64,000 nt of DNA from Thalassia testudinum (lineage: Eukaryota; Streptophyta; Magnoliopsida; Alismatales; Hydrocharitaceae). The stretch spans positions 136,082,501 to 136,146,500 of the forward strand of contig JAZHRO010000036.1 of the NCBI GenBank assembly GCA_037157565.1, in the 5' to 3' direction. This document shows positions 31,980 through 44,442 of this stretch, piece after piece. The first letter of the stretch is position 1; the number at the start of each line of letters is the position of its first letter. Both the position numbers and the translations under genes were made by a program. The notes beneath the pieces are model-generated. The model made no database searches, was not told where the DNA came from, and saw only the letters and a list, made by a program, of their open reading frames with translations.

Positions 31980-34699
31980 TGTTGTCGACGATTTTGTGCG
32001 GGTTTAAAGGATGTCACGTTGTAGTATAACCGACAAAATGTCTAAACAAATATAAAGAATTTTATTACTCGAAGACCGGAGTATCCGAGGTCGAACATGG
32101 GGAGCAATCTCAGTACTTTGTAAAACCAAAGAATACAACTGTTTAAATGCAAATATAACTCATTTAGAGAGAGAATTTAAAAAAAAAGGATTTGAAAAAA
32201 AAAAAGAATTGGATGTCTGATTTGTGTATCAGACGTCTTAATGTGATCTCTCTTTCTCTCTTCTTCTTCGTGGCTCTTCTCCCTTCTTTGCTTCTGGTAT
32301 CTTTCCTTCTTCTCCTGCCTTGCCTTTCTTCTTTCTTCTTCTTTCTCTTCTGATCTCTTTGCAGTCTTCCCTTGTCTTCTTCTTCGTTCTTCTCTCTCTT
32401 CTGCCTTGTCTTCTTCTTCTTCTCTGCGAAGAATTCTCCTTTCACTGCTGCGCAGCCTCTTCTTTCTTCTCTTCCAGTTCTGCAGCCACTAAGTGCTCGC
32501 TGCCTGGGACAGTTCTTCCTTCCTGCACACACCACGCAGTAGCAAAAACCTACCCCCGTCTGTCTACCCAAGTGTCTCTCTCTCTCTGAAGCAATGCACT
32601 CACGGATGCTCTCCCAGAGCCACACGGGTAGTCGGGTTGGGTTCGCACCCGGGACCAGGCGCACCGGCAAGTGGTGATGCGCGAGGAGTGCGTAGGTCTA
32701 GGTCGGGTTGGATCAGCTAGATCCGCGAGGTCAAGCCGCGGACGAGGCGTGTGTGAGGGCAGTGAGGTACCTCACCCCTGTGCTTACAGAGGCAACCGGC
32801 TTAAAGCACAAATGCAATTTATAGCGTACCTGAGGGCTGCAATCCCACGATGTGGGACTAAAGGTTCCACCCTGATTTCATGCGCGCCCGCAGACTCTCG
32901 TATGCAATTGCCCAAGCTGTTGACTCTGCTGGCGCTACTGGCTGGCCTTGGTTGCTTCGCGACACTTGCAAGAATCTGCTGCACCTGCCGCCTGGGAAGC
33001 CTGACGCCTGCTGCTACTGCAAGCTCCCTGCTACTTCGGCTGTTAATGGCGGCTGGGGCTTACACCTGACATCCAACAGAATGGCCTATTGGCCCAATCA
33101 GAACAGCTGGAAACCTTCGCCGCAGCACGGTGAAGGCGGTGGGTGATGCTGCAGGTTGCCGGTCGGCCTAGGCGTGCGTGCCTAGGTCAACTTGTGGCCG
33201 GAGATGGTGGGTTGGTCGAGCGGTGCTTGTGGAGGTCTGGAGTGGCAGTGATGGGGTGGAATGGGTTCCTGGTGGTGAGGCGGAGCTCTCGAGGTGGTTG
33301 GCGAGCCGTGTGGAGTGGCAGAGTGGTGTGGGCGGCTCGCCGGAGTGAGGTCGGAGGCGAGGAAGATGGAGGCGGTTAGGTACTGTCGAGGGGTAATCAA
33401 GTAAAATAGTTGGGGGAAAAGAGAGAGGAGAGGATGGAGAACGTATCTGTGGTTGTCTGGAAGGAAGGAAGGCGGTGGAGAGGATGGCTCGTAACTACCG
33501 TCGTCGGGGAAGAAAGACCTTGAGGGAGGAAGCAGCGATGAAGACGAGGTCAGAAGCGCGCGCGCGGGGTACAGCACGACGCGGGAGGAAGCGGCGGAGA
33601 GGACTCTGCTACTGGTATGGCAGCAGAGCAACGAGAAGGAGGGGAGCAGGTCACCGGAGCTTGTGGGTCGTTTGGCCGGAGATGGGAGAGGGAGGAATTT
33701 GGAAGGGATCTCCGTCAAAATCAAGCTTGCCTTCTGCGGCAGGGTCTGGGGTGTCTTTTATAGGTGCTGGCCGCACCTACCAGCGCGTGGAGACCGCGCA
33801 ATTAGGTCTGCCGGCTCGCCGGAGTTGGAAGGAAGGTAGATACCCGAATTTCTCGTGCGTTCGCACGAGAGATTGGGTTCACACCAGCGATTGTAATTGG
33901 CTTTATAAGGAAGGGAATTCCTCAGAGAATCCTCCTTCCATTTCTGGGAGGGAATCTCTGAGGGATTAGAGAGCAATCTCTCTCGAAACTTCGCCGGAGC
34001 TCGGTTCTACCCTAGCAATGGTGGAAGGACCAGTTTGCAAAGGAGGCGAAGAACCTAGAGGTCTCTCTGCAAAGGTATTCAAAAGATAGGGACCAATTTG
34101 TGATTTGGGTGTACTAAATTGCAAAGTAGGTCAAGATGACCTCTCCTTAGGTCCAAATTTTGTTAAAAACCTAATTTGGACCTAAGGAATCCAATGGTTA
34201 AGTTGGATTTTAGTTTTTACCTCGTTTGACTGGATATTTTGCATAAAAACCCAAATTAGGTTAATTGAAGATCTAGGACCCTAATCTAGGTCAAACTAGG
34301 TTCCAAAGGCCAAATAAAGTGTTCTAAACCCAAGAGGATGTTTTTATATGATTTTTAGAGGGTTTACTTGATTTTTATTCTAACCGAAACCTTGCTAATT
34401 TAAGCAGGTCTGTTTTAGGGTTACCAAGTGTCATTTAGTTCTTAGATTGCACATACCCCCATTTCTGATTAACTCAACCCACTTTTTATCTTATTTGGAC
34501 CATTTGACCTATGTTTTGCTTCTGAGAAGTCCCGTTTATGTACTGCAATGGTAAAATTACAGTTTTAACCTTTATTTCATGTTTTCTTCTCAGAGCACTT
34601 GTTCCTTCAGTTAAGCCTTCTTCTAGGTTATGTAGGAGCTTTTATCTTCTTTATTGGGTCAAAATGAGCTAGTTATGGCTCATGATGAGGCTCTCATCA
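31980..34699 (-). repeat. E3 5' LTR
   Basis: 2720 bp, same ends and organisation as the 3' LTR (21044-23768). TATA box CTATAAAAG on the minus strand near 33757-33765. Followed by GTCTC, the target duplication. Confidence 0.93.
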
Positions 34700-34704
34700 G
34701 TCTC

Positions 34705-37297
34705 CTAAGTAGCTTGTCAACAAATATAATGTATAACCCGAATATTTAAATGAAGTTCGAGGTTGAACACAGGGTGCAAGTAGGAATTCATGTGCTAATC
34801 AAAATAAATATATAAATGAGCATAGGAAATTGAGCGAAGAATAATGATATTCAATGAATGCTAATTTATCACATTAGATGTTCAATGAATAACATAAGTA
34901 TTTCAAGAGTTAATTATGACAAAAAGATACCTAGAACAAAATAATAGTGATTTAGATCACCAATTATTATCCAAAGCACATGTGTATCAATTACTCAATA
35001 ATGTCAAATAAATGAACAGTACCCAGACGCCTGATTTGAGAATCAGATGAATTAACTAATCCTTACTACAGTGCTCTTCTTCTACTATTCTTCTTAGCTT
35101 CTTCTTCTTCTCTCTTTCCTCTTCTACCTTCCCTCTTTTCTTCTTTACAGCAACCTTCTCCTTCTCAAGCCTTTAACTCTCCTCCTCTTCTCTTTTTTCC
35201 TTCTCAGCGACTAAGTGTCGCTCAACTACACCAAGGAGCAAAACCCACCCTTACCCCACTCTCTCTTTTCTTTCTTTCCTTCTCTCCTCTCTCAGAAATC
35301 CAGATAATCAAGTATACAAGTACGCGTAACCGGGTCTAGGGCTGCGAATGTGGGGTTGCAGCCGAGGAGTGAGAGGCTTTAGGTAGTCGGGTATGCGGGT
35401 AAGGTGCTGGGGACCCGACCCCTGTGTACTGGGCGAAGAGCTCTATTGAGAAAAACAACTTATGCATGCTTAGAAACTCTTCTCCCACCAATGTGGGACT
35501 AAATCCCACAGCCTTCTCTTCGCGTGCAGCTACTAGATGGTTCATCCAATTGAAGGTGAATAGGAGGTGGTCTCCTCCAATTAATAGCCTGGGTGTGAAC
35601 CTAGGTGTCTTTTGCGTCGCTTAGAGGTGGCATCTCGGACTGCAACAGCAAGAACACTTGCGTCAAGCTCTTCAAAGGAGCTCCGTCAATGGTGACGTTT
35701 ACCTCTACACTTGAAAGCACAAATAACGCCTTTCGGCCGTGTCAAACAAGTTCAACAGCTTCACCGTCGGACGGTGAACATGGTGGTGTGCATGGTGTGG
35801 AGAGAGGATGTGCGTGGTGGTCGGACGAAGTCGGGAAAGGTCATGTGAAGGTGGGTTGTTCGGTGGGTGGTTTGGGAGGTTGAGGAAGTGGAATAGGTGA
35901 GGGGTTTTGTTTGTGGTAATGTGGCAGAGGTTGTGGAGTAGGTGGCGAGGCGGTTGGACTTGTGTAGCGGGCGGATAACCTCGCTAGAGAAGTGGCCAAA
36001 GTAGAGGGAGATGACGGTGTGCGTGGAGGTCGAGGGTTATTTTTGGATTTTGGGTAGTAGAAATTAACCTAAGGATCTAAATAAACCAAACTAATAATGG
36101 ACAAAAGGGATAGGAAGGACTCTGGCTTTGGCTGGTTGGCACCCTGGAAGAGAAGCCTCCGGTGGGGGATGGTGAGGAAGAATGAGGTCTGGAAGGGCGC
36201 TCACCGGTATTGCGAGACACGGCAGATTGTGGGAAGAATGAATCCACCCACTATTATCTGTGAGGGTGGATGAGGAAGGTAGACGGAGGGGCTCGTCGAA
36301 GTGGTGGAGATGGAGGTCGGGGAGAAGGGAAGAGGGGGGTGTTCGACCTCCAAACCAAGCTTAGGAGGTAAGGCATGCCCTGGGCATGCTTTTATAGGCC
36401 AGAGGAGGTCCTTCCAAGCTTTGAAACCAAGCTTGGAAGTTTGGAAGCTTCATGCATAAGGAAACCCACATCTCTCATGCGTTTGCATGGGAGATTGGGA
36501 AAGAATTAAAGCCCAAGACTAGGTTTAGATCATAGAGGATTCTCTCAGAAACCTCCCTTCTAAATTTGGAAGAGTTTGGCCGTGAAATCAGGGAGTAATC
36601 CCTGATTGAAGGTCGCTGGTGAAGTAGGTTTATTAGGGGCATATTTGCAAAGATTTCAAAAGTTGAGGGGCTCTTTGTAAGAAAAAGAGTTAGACTAGGA
36701 TTAAAATGCAAACTAGGTCAAAATGATCTCTGATTGGGCCCAAATTTTGGTAAAACCTAATTTTGAACTAAGGAATCTGATGGTGAAGCCAGATTTAGGT
36801 TTTGTCTAAGTTTGACTAAGTAATTTGTGAAGAAACCCAAATTAGGGCAACTATCTGTCTGAGACTTTGTTTTAGGTCAAATTGGGTTCCAATGGTCAAA
36901 TCAAAGGTACCAAACCTTAGGGAATATTTTTCTATGATTTTTAGATGGTTTAGGTGAATTTTATCCTGATCATAACCTCAGTTAATTAAGCGAGTCTGTT
37001 TTTAGGATTTTAGATGTCATTTAATTCTCAAAACACATAGAAACCCATTTTCTGTCTACATGAACCCACTTATTAGACATTTATGACCATTTGACCTTTA
37101 ATTAACCCTTGGAAAATCTTGTGATTGTTTTGCAATTAAGATATTATGTTAAAACTATAGATTTACTCCTGTTTTCATGTTTATCTCTCAGAAAGGATAT
37201 GCAATGAATTATGGTCTTCTGGTGATTATGTAGGTGCATTTATCAGTGGAATATGACTAATTAAAGCTAGATACAGTTGATGATGGTGTTATCATCA
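34705..37297 (-). repeat. E4 5' LTR (family C), main part
   Basis: Continues the LTR interrupted at 21043. It starts on the minus strand as TGATGATAACACCATCATCA and shares with 49534-63613 the TGTTCAACCTCG-type region near 34760, the AATGTGGGACTAAATC motif (35499), a CT-rich stretch (35085-35290), and the region around the TATA box (36389-36397, minus). It also holds CAGACGCCTGATTTGAGAAT near 35025, related to the GACGTC repeat of E3. Short frames inside (such as 35605-35883) are not credible genes. Confidence 0.82.
36389..36397 (-). promoter_or_regulatory. Family-C LTR TATA box
   Basis: CTATAAAAG on the minus strand, matching the family-A element promoters. Confidence 0.5.
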
Positions 37298-37640
37298 TTT
37301 ACTATTCAATTGGTCTCCTCATTGTACTTAATAATTGTCCAATTGCCAAAACTCTTGTCTATAGATGCATGTACATGTCACTTGCAGTTATCAGCAACAC
37401 ACGTAATGATTAATTTTTCTTGGATGCAATCTTCTTATATTGCACTCCTTTGAATAACTCCACTGCCTCAAATCTTGTTGCAAATCTTCTTTGTTTTCCA
37501 TGTCCTCATCATCCAATCCACTGTAGTAGTGTCATCACCTTCTTGCTAATCACAAACAAATGAGGTTTTATCTTGATCTACCATCTGATTTGCCCAATTG
37601 TCATTATTAAGAAAATAAGGTGCTCCATCTATGGGATTAC

Positions 37641-39891
37641 TGGTAGCGAAATACGCGTGATTTGTAAAAGCGGGTTTTTAACGTCGTTGTAACACGCGAA
37701 TTCGCATACGCTTTTAAATTTATTAACCTAGATAAGGGAGTATCTAGGGTCATCCAAGGAGGCCAAATGTTTGCAATAGTGATTCTCTTGCTCGGAATAA
37801 ATCTCAACTTTCTTTTTGGTATTTTTCAATATATCATTTTTTTTCGTTTTTCAATTAAGACAACATGCGAAATGGTGGCAGGAAGGTGAATTACACTTCA
37901 ATTTAAAATACTACCTCTAAGTGGCAAGTAGAACCTCTCCCTAAGCTCACTCTAGGCAAGTGGAGGCCTAGAATAATTAGGGAAAGGGAGTCAAGAATGA
38001 TAAAAACAAGCAAGTAGAAATGCAAATCAGAAACTGCAAAGAAGGCAACTAGATAAATGAAAAGTGTTTTACAAGAAAGGCCTACTAGAGGAATGCTTCT
38101 ACTACTAGAAAAATTAAAATAAAGAAAAGAAAATACAAATCCTCTAGATAGATGGTGAGGAAGAGGGCTTCTTGCTCCAAGGTTGGTGGCTCCCAAGCTT
38201 GAAAAGAATCCTCAAGCTCCTTCCTTGCTGTGCTCCGCCAAGGTGATGTCCTCCAAGGCAAGCCCTAAGGGGGCGTGCCCTAAGCTTCTCTCCAAGGGTG
38301 GACGTCCACCCTAGGTCCTTCTCCCTTTCCTGGCCATCCTCCTTGAAGTGGAAGAGTCCTCCTCCTTGGTGTGGCCCAAGTTGAAGAGAGTGGGGAGAAG
38401 AAGGCACCAAAAGGGCTGGTGATGTGCCCCTTTAATCTCCTTCTCTACTCCTTCTTCTTGGCCGTAGGTATAGGTGGTATAGGTAGCAAAATACACTAAT
38501 GGAGGATGCCCCAAAATGGTGGTAGGTGGTGGGTTTTTATAGAATAGGAAGGGGGCTAAGGTGACCCTTGAAATGAATGGCCAAGACGAAGAGATGGAGG
38601 TGGTTAAAGATCCCATGGCCAAGGTGAGTTGGCGCCACCTTAAGGGACACCAAGGGGGTGGTTATGGGTGTTGACACCCCTTGAAGTTGGCGCCAAAAAG
38701 GGTTCTAGAAGGTGGTCTAAGTTGGTGCCAAGAAGGATTCTAGAAGGAGGGGTAGGTGGATGGCTAGGATGGCTTATGTGGGTAGGTGTAGGGTGGATTA
38801 AGGGCTGAAAGTTGGCGCCAATATAGAGGTGGTTAGGGGTAGTTTTTGGCGCCAACTTAAGGTGTCTTTTGGTGGTGATAATGGGGTGAAGAGATGGCTA
38901 GGAGGTGGTGCCAACTTGAGTAGGGTAGCTAGCTTAGGTAGGCTTAAGTTGGTGGAGCTAGCTAGGGTTGTCTTTGAAGGTGGTGGATGGCCAAGGAGCT
39001 GGTTGCTAGCTAAGCTAAGCTAAGCTAAGCTAGCTTAGCTAAAGGTGGAGTATAGGAGAAGGTATTGGAGCTAGGGTTTGGAGGGAGGAGCTGAGGAGGA
39101 GAAGTCTGGAGTGGGAGCTGGCTGCTGCTGAAGAGGCTGGCATGGAGCTACTCTAGCTGGCTTAGCTTGCTAATTCTTTGTTAGCTGCTAATCCAAGCTA
39201 AAGTAAGCTAGCTTCTACCATAATGAGCTGAGGTGAGCTAGGTCTGGTGCTCCGGAGGAGAATCAAGCTGGTTGAGGCAGCTAAGGTAGCTTAGCTCAAC
39301 TGAGTTGAGCTAAGCTAAGTCCCCGGGAGCTGGACTTGAGCTTCCTGAGCTGGGATGAGTTATTCTTCAGCTGGCTGGAGTTGAGTGGAGCTGGATGTAG
39401 TTGGATCTGAGCTGGGGTGAACTCTTGTCAACTCAGCTGAGCTAGCTAGAGCTCCCTGTGGACTAGTGGGAGCTGAGATGAGCTAGACTCAGCTAGGTTG
39501 AGCTGGATCTGAGCTGACTTGAGCTAGGGTGAGCTAAGATGAACTCTCTTGAGCTACCATTCAACTTAGATTAGCTGAATGGTGCTGGGATGAGCTAACC
39601 CTAGTTCAAGTGAGCTAGGTTCCAGCTGTGGTGAGCTGGATCAAGCTGAGTTCCAGCTAGTCTAGGCTTCTCCTTCACCATTTGCCTTTTTGAGTGCTAG
39701 GGTTTTAGGAATCTATATATCTGTACATCCCTAACACTCACAAAAACATATCAAAAAGACAGGAAAAGAATGCAATGCATGCCTAACCTAATTTATGCCT
39801 AAATGCAGCCCAAAAACCCGTTTGCGGAGTAAAATCCTAAGAGCTAGGTTTGTTTTAATGTATAAGAATGACGATAAACTAGCGTTTATCA
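37641..39891 (-). repeat. Solo LTR, family G, with TSD ATTAC
   Basis: 2251 bp, on the minus strand TGATAAACGCTAGTTTATCG...CGCTACCA, flanked by ATTAC at 37636-37640 and 39892-39896. No internal region, primer-binding site or polypurine tract is attached, so it is a solo LTR left by LTR-LTR recombination. It has the same design as the other LTRs: inverted repeat at the 5' tip, TATA box (minus, 38534-38542) and a late region with tandem-like sequence. An AGCT/AAGCT-rich array fills 38990-39660. Confidence 0.85.
38990..39660. repeat. Degenerate AGCT-rich tandem array inside solo LTR G
   Basis: GAGCTAAGCT, GAGCTGGGATGAGCT and similar short units recur dozens of times, with a perfect run of AAGCT-type units at about 39006-39040. 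AGCT is self-complementary, so the array is rich in short inverted repeats. Confidence 0.75.
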
Positions 39892-41700
39892 ATTACTTTT
39901 CAGATTATCATTATCATCGTTATCATTGTTATTTTCCACATCTTCGTTGTTCTCTTCATTAGCCCTTCATTAGCTTTGGCATTCATAACATTTGATATGC
40001 CATGATCATTGGACCTATTATTCTCATTTTCATTACTCTCTCGAGCTTCAATATTAAGGTCAATATTTTGGTGCTTACATTCATTGCTTCTTTTGGATTA
40101 TAATGTTCTTTTGGTATTTATGTTGCATCTATCATTGGATTATATTGCGATAAAGTGAACATTCTATAATATAAGGAAGAAGGGTCACTTGTTTAGCCTT
40201 GGGTTGAAGATGAAGGCATGCATTCATATGGAGGGAACATTGATTGTATATTTGTATAATATAAATATTGATGTTAATAAATTTTATCCTAAATCGTAAA
40301 TTTATAAAATATAAATTATGACTATTCTTACGATTGATAGCCTTATTTTGGATTTGCTATGACAAATAAGTCCATGGTAGTTTGGATGTTGCCCAATAAT
40401 TCAAGCATCACTTGTGTTGATTTCTCATTCTCAATATTATATGGAAATAATCTTCCATCTTCTGGCTACTTGCATTTTAGTTGAAGGTTGTAATATGCTT
40501 TAGAATATCTTGCAATATGGTGCACAATAGCTAATAAATCGTCAAATGATGTACAATGGTTGAACGATGTAACCATCGAACATACACTATCATAATCAAT
40601 ATCATAATAAGTAGATTTCACTATACCACTTCAATAATTCCAACTCTCACAACATCATTGGCCTTATCTATATAATCGTTCAAACAAAATGAACCTAATC
40701 TCAAAATCACTTAATTCAATTGAGTAGCAACACCCAATAATTGTGACATTACAAAAATAATTAATCTAATAATCAAATCAATTTTTTAATATTTATTTCT
40801 AATAATCTAATCATATTATGAAATCAATATTAAAGTGTCATTTTCTTATGTAATCAACATGTCATATAATCTAATCTATTCATTAAATAATAATTTAATT
40901 CTGATTATTTCACTTAACTTATCAAACTATGTATTGGTCAAGATTGATTTATTATTAATGAAGAAAATATTAATAAAATATAAAAATTATTATTAAAACA
41001 TAATAGAAAGTAATTAATCATTCATGATTTCACAATCGTACTCTACATGGTTTGACAAAAATCCATACAATTTTATTTCATGTGATTTCTAAATTTAGGG
41101 GGTATCTAAGAAAGCAATTATCAAAATTGATTCACAAACAAGTCAACTTTCAAACTTAATCATATACTCATTTTTTAAATCTTATTGAAAAATAATTAAA
41201 TGAGACTTACCTCAAATGTTAAACATCCACACTATCTTGTGATGAACTGCACAATACAAACCCATTTGCACAATCATGGCCACGTACAATCACGATTGCT
41301 AAAACAATTTACATAGAAGACAAATTACATTATAGAAAAAAAATTAATCGAAATTAATAAGAAAGATAAACACAAATAAAGGTAACTTACATATACAAAA
41401 TGGTATTATTAAAGAAATGCCAAAATGAAATATCAAAAAAGAAAATGCTTATGATTAGTGTAACTAATTGGGGATAAAGTCACCTGATCCCTGCAAGAAT
41501 TGCGAGAGCTAGTTCATAACAATTGTATAATGTTTGGGGAATTGGAGAAACTAAGGAGAGTAATTAGGAAGAGATTAGAGAGAATGAGAGTAAGAAAGGA
41601 GTGTGGGGAAGAAAATGAAGGGTGGGGTGGGGGGGGGATATATAGAGGGAAGTGGGGAGGATAGAGTTGATGGGTGCATGAATGCTAGAGATAAGTCACT

Positions 41701-44442
41701 AGCAAGATCATCTAATGACCTATTGCCCCTTTTGTTAATTTATGTGATTCCTCTCCCCTTTCTCAAATAACAACCCATCGCATGCCCCCTTTGCCAAAAG
41801 CCTTGCTATCTATATATAGCTACTTCTTAATTTATGTCCACGCCCTCACTAGACTTTTCCTTGAAATATGTATATATCTATGACTCCTTGTTTTAGCTGT
41901 CTGCAATTCCTTCCTGTTGCAGCTTTTGATTAGAATGTAATCCTCTTCTCTCATCATGTGCTACCACTCCCTGTTCTCTTCTCCATGTTGGTCTTGTTTG
42001 TTGTTCTAGGAAAGCATCCCCTTCGATCACCTTCATGCAAGTCCTATATGTTTTGTTCATTAGTAATGGAAACCCACATGGTCATTGTCGACCGATTGAC
42101 CATGCATATAGTTTGTTGATGGACGTGAGCATTGTAGAAGTCCGTCCATTTCTCTAAATGTTTCTTTGCATTGCATCTTGTATGCTGTTCAAAAAATTGT
42201 GGTGGTGAATTGGGGTTGCCTCGAGAAGCCACCTATAATACAATGATTGCGAAAGTATTGATAGAAACAGTGTTATGATACCTTTCTTAGCCTTGTGACT
42301 AAGATCTAGAATCTGTAATCATCAGCTTAAATTTAGAAGCCTTGAATGTTATATTCTCAAATAGGATAGAGTTATTTCTTTTACATATTTCAACTATAAG
42401 AATTAGAATCCAAACTCAATATCGTCTGATTCTAAATTATCTTTGAGAAAGAAAAAGCACACTTTGAAACCCTGAGAAGTTCAACTCTAAAATGAAGACT
42501 TTGATTTTGAAACTCTCTTTTTGTTTCTCTTACCACAAATTCTCTTGATGAAACTAATTTTTAGAATCACTTTTGCTAATCCTAGCATTCTTATCAAATA
42601 TATGATACCTATACTGATCATATATGCCCTTGGAAAGCTACCATAACACACAATGTAGAGCAAGTATGATACCCATGTACGCAGTAGCCTCGACTTGAAT
42701 ATGTACACCAGCCATTGCTAGAGTTTAATCAATCCCATTGACATTTGAAGAAGATTGCTTAAATCAAAATTGAGAAAGATTTGCAGATACAAACTTAAGA
42801 ATGATCACAAATGAAGAAGGTAATCTCTATCAAAATAAAAGTATCTAGCTAAAAATTAAGTGTTCCATGGCTTCAACCATAGGCTTTTGGAGAGGTAGCG
42901 GGTTGGAGTGTGAAGTTCTGCATTCTATTTGAAACTCTAATCTCCTTTGGAGTTAAATTTCAAGATATCTTCTACTTTTTTCTCATCTTTGCATGGAGTC
43001 TTACTTCCTTCTAGAGCATCTCGCCCTTCTTTGCAAGGATTCTCTTTTTGGGACTTCCCTCTTTGAAGGGGACTTTAGCCCCTTGAAAGGTGCATTCACT
43101 ATTTGAGCCTAGTTGGCTTATTTGGTTTGAGCTTTAAGGGTGTATCTCTTCCAAGCTAAGACTTCAAAGGGTTGTGGAATGTTGGACATCCCCATTATGA
43201 GTAGTTGGTACTCCACATAGGTGCATGGTTGATATGTTCATTCTCTACGATTTATTTGACTAACTTACTTGTGTGCACATGCTAGTGTTGAGTGATGCTC
43301 CTTTGCTTCAATGGTTAAAGGGCTACAACAGCCTATAGTGATTCATTTTCCTCCTTGCTTCTTCCTTGTGTTGACTCTACATTTTCTTCAAATTTTAGAG
43401 AGATCCTTGGATTCAACCAAGGGATGGTCCCATTCAACCACTTTGCATAAATGTCAAAACTCCTTTTTGGGTAGCTGATTTGATTAATGAGGATGGCATC
43501 TAGAGATCTGACTATCTGTAGGAATATTTTGACGACGCAATACGACCTAAGATTGTTCAAACTAAGATACATTAGCAACTAGAGGATGCATTGATTTAGA
43601 AGTTGAAGACAAAAGGGAATTTTTTTGTTAAAACAACATGCACAATGTTGAATTAAGGAGGAGACAATTAGCATTTAGAGGAAAATCTTGTTTGCAAAAG
43701 AATATGGAAAAGCAAGCACTTGGGTCCAAGGGCTAAAATATTTATGTGGCATTTTGTGAAGAACGTATTGCTAGTGAGAGAGATTCTTGCCAACTAATTG
43801 TTGCTCATTTTGTTCCAAGAGCTTAGAGTCTAAGTCCCATCTTTTTGCTAATTGCTCCTTTACTTGTGCTTTATGGTTTATGGTTGGAGTCAAAATGGAA
43901 TAGCTTGACATGCAGATATAAATTTTTGTTTATACTCAGTTGGCTTGGGAAGATCTTTCATAGTAGCATGCAACCTTCTTCATCAAACTTGGCTAGTATA
44001 ATGCAAAGCTAAGCACAGATACATTGAACCCAATCTAGTTGATATTTGACAAGACATATGGCTAAGCATTCATTCTTTAATTAAGAACAGAGATTAATAG
44101 TAGCCATTCCCAAGACCCAATTTTAATTCTTGATGCTAATATCATTGTTCAGGTTAATGCATTCTATGTGAAAAATAGGCAACATCTTTCTTACTGAAAT
44201 AGCTAGAACTGTCCAAGGCAATTCCCTCAAAGAGGTAGAGATCCTTGTAGTTGAGTGTGGAATAAGTCTTGTGGACACATACAAGTGTTATTCCTCCAAC
44301 ATTCTGAGTGGTTATTCCTAATGGTATGGCAATGATTTAGGGAAGTCGAGAGCCAAGTTGGATGAGAAACATTTAATTAGAATTTGTGCATCTTAAGTTG
44401 CATCTTTAGAGGTCACTATTAGTGCTAGGCATTAATTAACTT
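41701..44442. other. Unassigned AT-rich intergenic or old repeat DNA
   Basis: No frame above 81 codons and no convincing protein motif on either strand. The frames at 42044-42232 (-), 42487-42708 (-) and 43333-43578 (-) are short with no flanking gene signals. The stretch lacks LTR ends and matches nothing else in the window by eye. Confidence 0.5.

Larger units (their letters stand above)
21044..34699 (-). mobile_element. E3: structurally complete Athila-like Ty3/gypsy element (family A)
   Basis: 13,656 bp on the minus strand. 5' LTR 34699-31980, primer-binding site 31976-31959, leader, gag, protease, reverse transcriptase, RNase H, integrase, 3' region with the small ORF, polypurine tract, 3' LTR 23768-21044. 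GTCTC flanks both ends (21039-21043 and 34700-34704), so the insertion is intact. The order RT-RNase H-integrase and the motifs place it in the Ty3/gypsy Athila lineage. There is no chromodomain and no env-like frame. Gag-pol carries four stops, two single-base deletions and a lost protease Asp, so this copy is not autonomous now. Confidence 0.95.
18124..37297 (-). mobile_element. E4: non-autonomous element (family C), 5' part only, split by E3
   Basis: On the minus strand: 5' LTR (37297 to 34705, then 21043 to 20993 after the E3 insertion), primer-binding site, leader, broken acidic gene. The internal region ends at 18124 where E2 is inserted; the remaining internal region and 3' LTR are not found to the left. 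Removing E3 and one GTCTC copy gives an LTR of about 2644 bp, close to the ~2.66 kb of the related LTR at 49534-63613. TTTAC (37298-37302) should be the outer target duplication. Confidence 0.82.
37298..41700 (-). pseudogene. AT-rich remnant with possible Mutator-like (MuDR) transposase N-terminal fragment, interrupted by solo LTR G
   Basis: Minus-strand translation of about 40690-40380 gives a mostly open stretch with two stops. Its pieces (SGIVKSTYYDIDYDSV, FDDLLAIVHHIARYS, VMLELLGNIQTTMDLFV) resemble by layout the N-terminal domain of plant MuDR-type transposases: a first strand motif, then a small fold ending in a hydrophobic 'ELF/DLFV' strand. An Asn/Glu-rich low-complexity part follows toward 39900. 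Upstream (41250-41650, minus) are CAG/GTAAG-like junctions and a TATATA near 41640, which could be a first exon and promoter. The remnant is split by solo LTR G (37641-39891) and cut by E4 at 37298. The assignment rests on pattern memory only; it could be a different gene fragment. Confidence 0.35.

Noticed and set aside
38311..38622. 103-codon minus-strand frame as a host gene
   Set aside because: It lies within solo LTR G, close to its TATA box, with no domain.
42044..43578. Short minus-strand frames as a host gene
   Set aside because: All are under 82 codons, in separate frames, with no recognisable motif or splice pattern.
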